A stretch of DNA of 64,000 nt from Cephalotus follicularis (lineage: Eukaryota; Streptophyta; Magnoliopsida; Oxalidales; Cephalotaceae). Positions 22,601 through 33,333 of this stretch are shown piece after piece. Positions within the stretch are counted from its first letter, which is position 1; each line of letters begins with the position of its first letter. The notes beneath the pieces are model-generated. The model was not told where the DNA came from, did no database searches, and saw nothing but the letters and a program-made list of their open reading frames with translations. The DNA lies in contig BDDD01001957.1 of assembly GCA_001972305.1 (NCBI GenBank), positions 434,001 to 498,000 of the forward strand, given 5' to 3'. The translations under genes were made by a program, and so were the position numbers.

Positions 22601-23104
22601 AAGTCAGGGAGGTTCTTGATCATGAAATATTTCTCCCTCCAGTGTTTGACTATCTTGGTGATCTCGGCCAGCAGCCTGACAATCTTTACCCGGGCTTTGA
22701 AGTAATAGCCGCGTTTGGTAGGGGAGGCATTTAGGAGATGGAATTCCTTGAACAGGTTCACCGTGGTAGTCGCCCCGCACTCCAGGCATCTCGCCAGAAT
22801 TCCAATAATAAATCCCCAAGACTGCGCCTGGAGCATTGAGGGATGGATTTGGTAATGCTCAAGGATGGCCTTAGCAAAGGGAGCCAGGGGAAGTCTCAAC
22901 CCGTGTACTAGGGTGTTCACGTAAAAAGAATGTTTTAATATTTATAGCCGCAAGTGCACGGATCATGCAGTAACGGGTCGAACACAGGGAAACGTAAATT
23001 AATTATAATTTATTCAACCTAGGCGAAGTATACCGATTTTGAGATAAACTATTAAAAACTACTCCTAATTATGCAAAAATAATAAAACAATTTAAAACAG
23101 GCAA
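19678..23104. repeat. Segmental duplication copy B (3427 bp)
   Basis: Near-perfect copy of 15210-18636. Its left end joins the 74-bp array. Its right end diverges from copy A at 23105: copy A runs into the array, while copy B runs into the right-hand part of the insertion. Substitutions relative to A were noticed only at 20151, 20155, 20198 and 20212-20213. Confidence 0.95.
20421..22918 (-). pseudogene. Antisense ORF of Tat element, 3' part (copy B)
   Basis: Identical in translation to copy A (15953-18450): the GLRLPLAP domain, two coiled coils, the 17-residue repeats and the acidic Pro-rich tail. It has no start and no 5' exon of its own, because the 5' part lies at 24240-24568 behind the rest of the insertion. 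It is a passenger of the 4468-bp duplication. Confidence 0.72.
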
Positions 23105-24239
23105 TGCTAGGTCTATACGAAGTACGGCAACGAGAACGGCGGCAAGACGTATGAGTAGACATGCTAGGTCTATACGAAGTGTGTTCGTTGCGACAAATCG
23201 TATGAGTAGACTCCGTTGAATTAAGCACCATTTATTCGCCAACTTTCAGCTTCACCGACAAGATGTTTGTGGATTTTAATCAGACAGACAAAGTGTGTGC
23301 GAAGGCAGAAAAATTGAAGAACAAATCAAATATTCACGGATTTTTATTAATGGAATTGAAACAATAACAATCTAGGCTTTGTTCTTCCCAAAAACCTTAA
23401 AGAGTTTAGCTACTAAACATTAAGAAAAACTAAAGAAAAAAATTGAAAGAAGAAAAGAGAAAGAGAGGCGCGGCTGTGTTGTCTTCTCTACTGCCGCCTT
23501 TGCGTTTTTTACACACTAATTATCTGCCTTCTCGTTACTGCCGTCATGCAATATATATATATATACTGACTAAACCCTAAAGTCTTGTGCGCATGCTGAT
23601 TGGTTGCTGGGCTGATGTATGCTTTGCGGCAGGCTGAAGACTTAATGAGGCGCATGGGTCTGGCGTTGATGCACATGGATGCGCATGTGGGCTGAAGATT
23701 GTTGATTTGGCAGAAAGTTGAATGGCATGTGCTGGTATGGTTGGCGACACGTGGCGATGGTTGATTGGCTGGAGATGTATGGGTGATGCTCATGGTGATC
23801 ATGCTGAATTTCTTTCTTTTCTTTGCAATGCCGGCAACAAATTGGGTATAGCACATGGTGATGTCATGATATATAAGCAATGGGCTCCACGTGTTTCAAC
23901 ATTTGTTTTCTTGCAATATCTCTTCATCGGAGCTTCAGAATCAGTCGGTCCAAGAACTAAAAGTGCTCCAAATAATTTTATGAACAAAATGAATCCAATA
24001 TTCAATATCTTCTGAGCCTTAAATTCTGACTTCTCTCGCTTAAGTGGGTGTACTTTTGAACCGATCGTTGACTTCAAACCACTTTAACTCGAAAAGTAAC
24101 GTTTTAGCTTCATTTTCTTTTATTCCCCAATAATGAAATAATACCTGAAAATCAAATAAACACCACCACAGTAGTCTATTCCAAGCATAAAAATATAATA
24201 AATAAATCATTAAAATCACACATTTTTATGCTTAAACAT
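23105..24239. other. Right-hand part of the 18451-24239 insertion
   Basis: Non-coding. It starts with two imperfect direct repeats of about 56 bp (23104-23159 and 23160-23213), each opening ATGCTAGGTCTATACGAAGT and closing GTATGAGTAGAC. A short (TA)n run lies near 23550-23566. Several ATG-rich ORFs up to 123 codons occur on both strands, but none shows a recognisable domain. It ends TTATGCTTAAACA, followed by the TSD. Confidence 0.6.
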
Positions 24240-24568
24240 AGGGCCTCTTGGAACACCACAAAGTAGTCCGGCTTGCTCTCTGTGGCCGTCCTAGAATCGA
24301 AGGGGATCTCCACGTCTAAGCTGCCAGGGATGGAGTATTCTTTAACTAGCTTCGCTAGTATCTTTAAATCCATCGTTGTTTTTTCAAAGTCGGCCCTAAG
24401 GACTTGGACCCCGGCCTCTGTGGCCGCGACGTTGGAGTTCCCGGCAGCAGAAGCCTCCATCTCCACCTCCATGTTGAGGGGACGTTCAGCAATGGTGACC
24501 CGCGTGGACGCCCCGGTAACAACCTCAGGGCATCTAACAAGCCTCTTGATCTGTTTGGTCCTGGCCAC
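24240..24568 (-). pseudogene. Antisense ORF of Tat element, 5' part
   Basis: On - it starts MARTKQIKRLV at 24568 and runs to VVFQEAL at the insertion junction. Joined across the insertion it continues as GLRLPLAPF at 18450, so about 110 N-terminal residues lie here. The region up to 24800 on - would hold its promoter and 5' UTR. The MARTKQ start recalls histone H3, but nothing after it does. Assigned to the Tat-type antisense ORF by position and continuation; molecular function unknown. Confidence 0.7.
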
Positions 24569-25203
24569 GGTGTTTTCAGAGAGAGAGGAAGACGAAGACG
24601 AAGAGGATATGGGAAAACTTTGTCAAGCAAAAGGTAAACAGAAGTTGAGGAAAGCTATTCACCTGGAGATCTGAGTAAAGAAAAAAGTGAAGTTACTGAG
24701 CTTGAAGATTGAAAGGGCAAGGGATTCAAGAAATCTAGTGTTTTTAGGGATTATGGAAGCGCAAAAAGGATCCCCAAAGTGGGGGAGGGGTATTTAAAGA
24801 CCCTGGGAACGCATCCGGACCGTAGATCCCAATTGTTTTTAACGGTAGAGATCCTTCTGTCAAATCAGGAGCGGCAAATGAAGGGTTTGTGCGCGCACAC
24901 CGAATAATCAAGCGTTCAGAATTCATAAATTACGGCGCAATGATGAGGATTAATTAGAGGCGTTATGGTGCCTAAAGGACACCTGTCTTGTCATGGCTTT
25001 TCATTGCTCGGTTGGGGCTGTAAAATTGGGCCCACTTGAGGATTGGGTTTAACTTGTTTTTTAGGGGTGAAACCCCACTCGAGGCCACACAGACCTACTA
25101 TTCCTCTTCCCCTGGTCAGTCTAAGTTCAATTCTTCAATGGAGCTATGCCCGAGCAGCAGCTCCCAGCTCTGTTCCTCCTCCTCTGCCAAGGCCAGAGAA
25201 GAA
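24569..25203. other. Region between antisense ORF and 3' LTR of Tat element
   Basis: Non-coding on +. It holds an acidic/GA-rich stretch (24580-24615), a GGGGGAGGGG purine run at 24781-24790, and the likely upstream control region of the antisense ORF on -, where a TTTAAATACC-like box lies near 24791-24800. No further gene seen. Confidence 0.45.
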
Positions 25204-25215
25204 GGACCAGGGGGG
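25204..25215 (+). promoter_or_regulatory. Tat polypurine tract
   Basis: GGACCAGGGGGG lies 4 bp before the 3' LTR start. It would prime plus-strand cDNA synthesis. Confidence 0.75.
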
Positions 25216-25219
25216 CATA

Positions 25220-25778
25220 TGATGTGGAGAAAATTCTACTTAAAGTATTGCGCCACGTGTCCTCAAGAGAAGATGTCAAGTGTCTTCTTAAGGCATGGGC
25301 ATGTGGCCAAGCGTTATAAGTTCAAACCTTTTAGTGTGCCACTATCCCCGGGCGTTGCCAGCCCATAACAGAGGTCATATACGTACACGGCACCACGTCC
25401 TAAAGGGAAAGGGCACTAAATCAGACGGAGATCGGGGGAAATGCCCGGGATCCTCGGGCATTTTCCTTAGGAGCAACTGTCAACTCCGAATTCCGCGCTC
25501 TACAATTACATCCAAGGCCTATAAATACTAAAACCAACGACTTTATACAGGTCAATCATTTTTACTCTCCAAAGAACCTTAAATTGTCTGTGCATTGCCT
25601 AACTTGAGCGTCGGAGTGTCCCCGGCAGAACAACCTCCTGGACCTTCAACGTGTTTGTTTCACTTGCACATGGATTTTTAGTCACCAAAGCTTCTTCTCG
25701 GATATAGATTCCAACATTTCCATTAATAAATCAAAACCCTCCACGTAGGGTACTGTTGAAAGAAGGTTTTCTGCATCA
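25220..25778 (+). repeat. Tat 3' LTR (559 bp)
   Basis: The ends form the short inverted repeat TGATG..CATCA. A TATA-like CCTATAAATAC lies at about 25519-25529, and a segment TAACTTGAGCGTCGGAGTGT (about 25600-25619) typical of plant gypsy LTRs follows. No partner LTR is in the window, so the right end rests on the inverted repeat alone. The TSD, if ACACT (25779-25783), cannot be checked here. Confidence 0.7.
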
Positions 25779-26234
25779 ACACTTATGATTAATATTTTAT
25801 AAATCCAATCAAAAGATTTAATTTTTAATCTATATAGATTATTAATATTAGTTTTTAAGTTAATCAAATATTTATAAATATTCAATCGAATATATTACTT
25901 TTTAACAACATATGAGAAAATTACGTATTGACCAAAATCGGTATGTGAAGATGAAATAATTATAGATATTAATTGACTTAAAAATTTATATACATGATCT
26001 ACGTAAATGAACGTTAATCTAACGATTGAATTCATAAAATATCAATTATAAGTATAAAAATTAAAATAGTCAACGAACGTTAATTACGTGGCATAAAATA
26101 TTTTCATATATAAATAGCTAAACTATTCTTAACTATATATTAATCTTTAGTTGTAGATAAAATGACATTGAACCAGCAGCATAAATTCAATTAATGATAT
26201 GAGCTCCAAGTTAAAAGTGCTTAATTCGTATTCT
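25779..26234. other. AT-rich intergenic DNA
   Basis: Strongly AT-rich, no coding potential, no repeat structure I can recognise. It is the pre-insertion flank of the Tat element. Confidence 0.5.
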
Positions 26235-27179
26235 TCTCAAGTCCGGCTGCCGATAAATGTCAATATGGTCAGACGCAACCTCACCAATAATCCAGTACTA
26301 TAGTCGTTGCTTGGATCATACGGAAAATATTTTGCACATGTTCTGTGATTGCTCCCCAGTCCGTTAGGTTTGGAATTTTTTTTTATATTAAGTTGCCTGT
26401 GGTTGATTTTTGTATGATTGATTTTTATCATTGGATAAACTACAATTTGACTAATTCTATGCTGCTGCGTGGATTCTCTTGGGGGTTCTATGGACTCTTT
26501 GGAAAGCTAAGAATGCGTTAGTGTTTAATGGGGAAAATTCTTCTAACGATCAGGTTATTTGTTTTACTTTCATATCTACGCTAATAACAAATTAACTTTC
26601 CTTTCTCTCACCTCAACTACTGAGCCTAAGCTCGTATGTTAGGAGTTTTCTTCCAATGGTTGGGTGAAATTAAACTGTGATAGATCGGCTAGAGTCAATC
26701 CAGGTTCTTGTGGCATCGGTGGCCTTTTCCGTGATCAAGAGGGTTCCTAGCTATATGGTTATGCGGGTGGGTATTGGGTTTGTTCATATTCTCTTTAGCA
26801 TAGTTATGGAGTATTCGCAGAGGGCTCCAACTTACTCTTCATTGGGATTTTCTAATGCTTGTTATCGAGTCAGACTGTCTATTGGCTGTTGAAATGCTTC
26901 GGAAAGACTCATAATTTCCGTCTATTGGAGGGTATCCTCAATGATTATAGGTCGCTTCTGAGCCAATTTTGCCAATATCAGATCCAACATGTCTTAAAGG
27001 AAGGGAACTTCTGTACAAATTACCTTGTTAATCTTAACTTCTCTCTGCTTATTCACGAAATATTTGACACACCGCAGAAGGCATTCTTCCCTTGTTAGCC
27101 GATATTGTGAATGTCATCTCTATGAGAGGTAAGTTTGTATGATTTTCACTTGTCTGATATACCAAAAAAAAAAAAAAAA
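26235..27179 (+). mobile_element. 5'-truncated LINE (L1-type) with RNase H and poly(A) tail
   Basis: In shifting frames the segment encodes the RT-associated zinc-binding module (LDHTENILHMFCDC, about 26312-26353). A linker (LGVLWTLWKARNALVF-like, about 26475-26525) and an RNase H-like domain (NPGSCGIGGLFRDQ-like from about 26695; HVLKEGNFCTNYLVNL at about 26988-27035) follow. It ends in a 16-base poly(A) at 27164-27179. This order is typical of the C-terminus of plant L1-type ORF2. At least three frameshifts and several stops are present. No clear TSD was found. Confidence 0.78.
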
Positions 27180-28500
27180 CTAGCTCGAATCTTGAAGCCA
27201 ATTATTTCCTTATGGATAAGAAAAGCTTGTGCGAGATAATGATGAAAAAGAGGATTGCTCCACGAGAATATTAGTAGAAAAACGTTCTTTCTAAAACTAA
27301 TTTCAACTTTGCTGGAAACTGCTCTGCAATTCTTTTAGAAATTTTCTTTCTGATAATGTATGGTTGGCACCACAATCTTCTCTAAACTCAATCATGTACA
27401 AGAAAACCAGCCTCAACTTTTGAAGCTTTCCTTGAGTCATAAAGTATAAATGACAGAATATTTTACCACGAAGGATTCACATTCCAGTCAATGCATTGGA
27501 ATCTGCGTAGGCTCCTTAAAACTAGTAAAATCTAACTCCCTACATATATGGTTCAACATTTGTATGGTTGGCATTTGTGCCATTTACCAAATTAATCTAT
27601 CATCTAAAGAAGCAATTCACAAGAATCAGTAAATTTTTTAGATTAAAAATTATAAGGGACAGCAAAGAATCTCAAGACAGGATTTTGATTTCACATTATA
27701 GAAAAAAAAACTGAAAGATACAGATCTGGGAAAAAAAATGCTATTCACCTATTTGAGTGACCCGAAATCTCATCTGGGAGATGCTAACTCAGAAGTAGGG
27801 TGTAGAGGATTATATGATTGCTTTATCAAACCATTAATTAATTTGCCTATCAGATAAATATTTAACTATACATGGAATTTAAAAATTTTTGAATAAAAAA
27901 ATCAAGCAATAACCTGAATTGGTGTAGGCGGCATTCGATCTCTCTATAAAGAGCTGTTTCGTCCTAAGTATTGATATGGATCGTAGGAAAGCTCCATCTC
28001 AAAAATAAAAACAAAGTCTTTTGAAAAGGGAATTGATTTGGCCTCATTCATTATTTTGAGGATGTTATCAAATCAACACTAAAAAATATGATTTTGAACG
28101 GCAACCATTTGCCATATCATGCATAATAATATTTTTATTTTGACAAAATCAATTTCTTTTAAAAATAAGGATGTATTCTTTTTATATTCATTCTCGGAGC
28201 CTTTTCGATATATTAATTTCACTTAAATCTACAAAAATGCCAATTGCATGCATGCATAATTCAGGAAGGATGTGATGGCTCATGCAAATATTGCAAAAGA
28301 AAACACTTGAGAAAATATATTTGAATAATTTATGTATGTATAAAATTGTATACATTAGAACATTTTATATAGGGTTAAAAATCATAAGTACAATAAATGA
28401 AAGAATATTAAAAAGAGGAAAGTGAATTGTATATTCTAACCTTTTTTACTTTTTCGAATTTTAAATCACACGATCAATAAAAATGACTAATACGCTAACA
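27180..28500. other. AT-rich DNA without recognisable genes
   Basis: Short ORFs only (up to 60 codons), no domain, no terminal inverted repeats that I could pair. The last bases, ATGTC at 28501-28505, are the left TSD of the next solo LTR. Confidence 0.5.
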
Positions 28501-28505
28501 ATGTC

Positions 28506-31164
28506 TCTAACGGCCCGAACTGTGTATTGTGATTTACTGTATGCATTATACCAATTGTATTATATTGTTATTGACTAAATTAGATTATTTTGTATTTTGT
28601 ATTATATTATATTGACTTAATTGAAGTATTTTATACTCATCCCCTATATTATTGATTTTGCATACACATTTATATTATTTTTTGGGTACGTTTAAACTGA
28701 GTTTTGGTAATTAGGGCCACCATTATTGTGGACTACATGAATTGAGCTCATATGGACCACATGAAGTTCATTAAAAGGGCAACCCTACAACTAAAACATC
28801 ACAACTCTCTCTCCTCTCACCCATATAAACACATCTCTCCCTCACCTCTCACATTTCTTCGCTTCTCTTCACATCACAACACAAAACACATCTCTCCCTT
28901 GCTTCTCCTATCATTGTCGATTCAAGCAGCCATAAGGAAATGGACATTGATCTCCATCTTGCATCAAGAACACATCCATTACAGCTTGGCATCACTTGGA
29001 TAACATTAGACGTAAGTCTAACCTCTATTTTCTGACAGCTTGATCGACATCACAAGCTTCAAAGCATTTGGTAGATTCTCTCTACTTAAAATGCTTAAGA
29101 TTATGCACATATAAACTGTTATTGATTGATTATATTGACTAAAACTGATTGAATTGATTGTATTGAACAAATGTTTGAGTTCTAGAGTATTGGATTTTTG
29201 ACCTAGATTGATCCTACGGTTAAATCAATGGATCTAAATTGTTATAAACTGATTTACTAACTCTAAAAATATTTACAAACCCTTGGATTTAAAAGAAATT
29301 GATTTACCAAAAGATTGCATTAAAAAGTTGGTATTTGACAGGAGCAGATTGTGCTTCTGTTCTGTTTAAGCGCTGATGCCTTGCCCATAGACGTCACCGC
29401 TTAGACCAGTTTTGTATTGATATTGGACGATTCCCGACTAAAACGCTAGCGCCAAAAGTCTGGAGCGCCACCGCTTAATACTTGGACACTCCCAGTGTTG
29501 ACCGCTGACACTAAGCTCTGACGTTTAAAGCCGAGGCCTCAACGCATGGTGTCTGTTTTACAAAATTGAACTAAAGCACTAGGCCCCAATGCTTGGACTG
29601 ACAGCATCATCGCTTAAGGGTCCTGTTTTCTATTTATAAACTATTTTCAATTCGTTTTCAAAATGACTGCTTGATAGGATCGCACTTGAGATCACCCAAG
29701 CCCTTTTTAAACGAGTTTTCTATCTTGGTTAGATAGGTATTGATCTTTTGGTAGATCAATTGATTGTACTGCACTATCAATTGACACAATTGACAAACTG
29801 ATACATTGACCGATAGATTGATTGACTGACTGATTGGACTATGTTCCACCCATCGACCAACCTATCGTATTGAACGATTGAGCAGTGCTATTAATGATTG
29901 ACTGATTGATTGTGACTATAGGCGATTTTGCGATCTCTAGTTAGGCATGCTAGGTGATGGTTAAATGTCCACCTGTTCCCTCTGGTTAGACACTCGCCGC
30001 CAATTGACTATTGACATTGATTGCTTGATTGGTTGTATTGTATTATTCCTATTAGAGTAACCCCGTGACTTTAGTTAAGCATGCTAGGTGATGGTTAAAT
30101 GTCCATATGTTCCCTCTGATTAGATCGTCATAGCCTTCGGGCTTATTGATTAAGCCGCTTATGGGCAGAGCTACTACGCTCCAATGACTCAAACTGTAGA
30201 GCATACGCTACGGAGACTCTCACAGTCGAGTATGCGCTCTTGTGACTTTCACCATTGAGTATGCACTTGGACTGACACTTACCACCAAGTATGTGCACAT
30301 ATGGCACTTAACACTAATGGAAGCTCTCGGACTGGCACCCACCACCGAGTATGCACTTAGACTGGCACCAACTACTAAGTATGTACTCATATGAAACCAA
30401 CCACTAAGTAGGTTTAATTGATTGGGTCTGGCCAACTTGAGAGACCCATCTAGCCACCATTTTCGAATGAATACCTTCCATGGTTAGGTTATCGATATTG
30501 ATATTAATATTGACATTGTACTACCTAGGGTAACATGCTCTATAGGAATTGATTGGGTATATTTATACGTCATTGTTGATTGTCGGATAGATGATTGATA
30601 GGATTGATTGATTAGATCCCATTTCTATATGCCGGTATGGGATGGTTATATGCGAATGGTAGATCGCAACTGGCATTCATGCATTCACATGTCATACCTT
30701 GATATTGTACACATTGATATTGACACTGTACACTTACACATTTGCATTGATATTACATACCTATTCATAGTATAATCCAAGCATGGGGATATATCTGCTT
30801 GGCCCTATGACAAACCTATCCTTCAGGATGGGGCATCAATTTTTGATACAAATAATACAACGGGGACAAATAGTCGTGGAGACTTCTAGTTACATCTGCT
30901 TATTGAAGATCAAAGACCTTGGACCTTATTGCTTTTATCTAGCATGTATAAGTACTGTGTTGTAATGGATTATGATGTACTTCAATTCAGGCTAGTAATA
31001 ACTAGTATGGTTTACTATTGTTATATTCCAGCTTGATGCATGCTTGCATTAGAGTTTTAAATTATCTTACATTTTGATATACTACCTAGACCCGACTATT
31101 GATTATTGATTGTATTACATTGAAGTAACGCGTCAGGTTTATGACCTGGACACGGGGTGTTATA
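28506..31164 (+). mobile_element. Solo LTR, 2659 bp (TSD ATGTC)
   Basis: Flanked by ATGTC at 28501-28505 and 31165-31169. It opens TCTAACGGCCCG (a decayed TGTAACGGCCCG) and ends CACGGGGTGTTATA (a decayed GTTACA). It contains a pyrimidine-rich stretch (28805-28910) and degenerate relatives of the GCGTCGACGC phrase (for example GACGTCACCGCTT and CGCTGATGCC, 29370-29600). A 30-bp minisatellite lies at 30197-30410. No internal region or second LTR is present, so it is a solo LTR left by LTR-LTR recombination. The family is probably Ty3/gypsy by its ends. ORFs inside are not coding. Confidence 0.8.
30197..30410. repeat. Degenerate 30-bp tandem repeat in solo LTR
   Basis: A phrase like ACCACCGAGTATGCACTT recurs with phases at 30228, 30257, 30287, (30317 decayed), 30347, 30377 and 30406. 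That is a 29-30 bp period over about seven units. Confidence 0.85.
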
Positions 31165-31401
31165 ATGTCAAATAATCAAAAGACGAAACCACAAACAAAA
31201 AACAATTAAAATAAAGAGAGAGAGTCAAAGAATTACAAACTTGGTTTTATAGTGGTTCAGTTTAACTCTTGCCTACGCCCACTTTTTCTAAGAACCTCAT
31301 TGAGTTTCCACTAGTATTCTAACCTGAATACGACCTAGATTTGATTTATGGATACAAATCGTAACACCTTTTTACCTCAGTGATTAACCTCAATCACTAT
31401 A
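31165..31401. mobile_element. Host repeat X, segment 1
   Basis: Once inserted elements are removed, this joins 37375-37806 and 50417-50926. It contains the phrase TAACTCTTGCCTACGCCCAC (about 31265-31284), which reappears as TAACTCTTGCCTACGTCCAC on - inside E3 integrase (41371-41544). That makes X a dispersed repeat. No coding region. Its last five bases, CTATA (31397-31401), are the left TSD of the gag-only element. Class unknown. Confidence 0.5.
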
Positions 31402-33205
31402 TGTAACACCCCCGAACGGCGGGAGTCGTTACGGTTCCTAATCCAACACTAAACATAACTGATCTTATAACATGGCTCAATTTTATTCCTTTTTATCAGA
31501 TTATTAACTCATCTGTTATTCGAATTGCGTGATGGTCTAAACATGACAATTATAAACTAATAAATAGTCTGAAAACTTTATTCATAACCTAAAACTTAAA
31601 CATAGTCTGGAAGGTTAAACATAATTATAAGTCATCAACTAAAAGACATAATATTGTTCAAATAGGAGGTCCTAACATGACCATAAAATGACTAAGCATA
31701 AACGGTTCCATCTCATAGGTGATCCTTATCATAGGTGATATCTCGCTCATCACACATTGCCCGGATGCTGTCCCAGAATACCTGCCGCATGGAAACAAAA
31801 ACGCGGCTGAGCAAACCTCAGTACGGATATAGAATCATAAAACATAAAACGATAATTTAAAAGATAGAAAATACATGAATCTTTAAATATCATATACCTT
31901 ATGCATAAAATAATTTAATATGATTTTCAAAAGATAAAGTAAGTAGTCATACAATCAATTCAAAACGAATATCTAATATTCAAAGCGTTATTCAATTTTT
32001 AAAAAAAAAACATAATCCAAGTTCAAAATGGGTCTAGTCGACTGTGACAGGGGTCCAGTCGACTGTGCAAGGCAAAACAGTCGACTGTTTCAAGAGGCAG
32101 TCGACTACTAATGGCTAACAGTCGACTGTTCTGCTCGACAGAACAGCACACACAACAGTTTTAATTCCAATTTTTCTGTCAAACCTATTTTATCACATTA
32201 CCAGACGATCTTAAACACTTACATAGGTCTTATGTGACTTAAGCGTGGCATTTAAACACCCAGAATCAAAAAGTTCATGCAATGGGTGATCTTTCTTTAA
32301 AGAGAAGCAATATTCTAACTCATAGCATGCATAACTATTAATCATATACAAATTTCTAGTTTCAAAATATGTTTATAACCATTACTAGACACTTCAAGGC
32401 TTGCTAAGAATCTCAGAAACATTAACCAAACATACATGGCAAGAATCAAAACTAAAACTTACTAGCAACCACATGAAATAGAATTTGAAAACTTTTAAAC
32501 TAAATTTAATTGCTAAACCATAATAACAGAGGAAGAACAAACCTGGTATGATGATCAAAAGAGAACAAAACGAATTCTAATCTTGCAGGTTCGGGTCTTA
32601 GGCACAATGACACAATGGAGGCATAAACAATGAATAATAACATACATATACAATATGGGAAAGGTAATTTAGGTCATGGTAATGCAGAAAAGGAATCCAA
32701 ATCTGATATAATGTGGAAATAGGGCATAATTTCGGGATTGAGGGAGAGGAAGAAGGAAATAAATCAGTTTTGGGAAGGAAGAAGGAAGAAAAACGGGAGA
32801 GAGAGGTGAGAAAATAGAAACAAAAATTATTTTGCCAAAATACAATATTTGTTCCCTTTTAAAATCCTTTTTACCTTGTTTGTATTAAAACTAATTTTAA
32901 TCACTTTAAAATACCCATAACAATTATTACCTATCTATAATTACATTTTATCAATTATCAACATAGTTGGTATTATAAAGCCCAAACATAAAGTCCAAAT
33001 AAAATTTTAAAATGGACCAACCTAATAACAAAACAATAAATTCTTACTTTTCCAACCATCATATTCTAATAAATATGAAAAGCCCTAATTTAAAGTCATA
33101 TAGTCCAAAGAACACATTATGTAGCCCAAAACAAAATATGCCAACACAACCAATAAATCAAATTTAAAATCCGAAAATATGCACGTGAACGAACGGGGTA
33201 TTACA
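31402..33205 (-). repeat. 3' LTR of gag-only element (1804 bp)
   Basis: On + it reads TGTAACACCCCCGAACGG..GGGTATTACA. It lacks the segment equivalent to about 35327-36520 of the partner LTR, but keeps 32811-33121, which the partner lost. A CAGTCGACTG cluster lies at 32034-32145 and ends in the inverted repeat CTGTTCTG/CAGAACAG. Confidence 0.9.
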
Positions 33206-33220
33206 TCCTTCCCCCTTTAA
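33206..33220 (-). promoter_or_regulatory. Polypurine tract of gag-only element
   Basis: On - a run AAAGGGGGAAGGA abuts the 3' LTR start. It would prime plus-strand synthesis, so reverse transcription signals are still in place although pol is gone. Confidence 0.85.
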
Positions 33221-33333
33221 AAAGATTTCGTCCCGAAATCTTAACATATATCAATCCGAAACAAATAACAGAAAAGACACACCAAGATGCATAACAAACG
33301 ATTCGGTTACCATAGCATAAGTTGACTTATCAA

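Larger units (their letters stand above)
18451..24239. mobile_element. Unclassified TG..CA insertion in Tat antisense ORF (TSD TAGGG), internally rearranged
   Basis: The left edge reads TAGGG|TGTTCACG (18446-18450 | 18451) and the right edge reads TTAAACA|TAGGG (ends 24239 | 24240-24244). Removing the interval rejoins the antisense ORF (VFQE...HGLRLPL) with one TSD copy. TG..CA ends with a 5-bp TSD fit an LTR-type or other integrase-mobilised element, but no LTR pair, PBS or protein is visible. Phrases such as GCAAGTGCACGGATCATG near the left end recall an abundant plant repeat I cannot name. The interval also holds duplicated Tat DNA (19678-22918), so its original size was probably 1.3-2.4 kb. 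Confidence 0.75.
10406..25778 (+). mobile_element. Tat-lineage Ty3/gypsy element, 3' part, with nested insertions
   Basis: Gag C-terminus, protease, RT, RNase H, a second RNase H and integrase run on + from 10406 to 14919. A spacer, an antisense ORF region, a polypurine tract (25204-25215) and a 3' LTR (25220-25778) follow. Two RNase H domains and an antisense ORF between pol and the 3' LTR are known traits of the Tat lineage. The 5' LTR and gag N-terminus lie left of the window or beyond E2. It is interrupted by E2/E1 on the left and by the 18451-24239 insertion. It is old, with many stops and frameshifts. Confidence 0.88.

Noticed and set aside
23722-24015. 97-codon ORF in the right part of the unclassified insertion
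   Set aside because: No recognisable domain, overlapping equally long ORFs on -, AT-rich context.
24551-24568. Histone H3-like start MARTKQ on the minus strand
   Set aside because: Similarity ends after six residues. The frame continues into the Tat antisense ORF.
27940-28000. Short inverted repeat CTCTCTATAAAGAG as a MITE end
   Set aside because: No matching second terminus or TSD was found in the flanking 1.5 kb.
28752-29003. 83-codon ORF, His/Ser-rich
   Set aside because: It lies in a pyrimidine-rich part of a solo LTR, with no homologous domain and no support from position.
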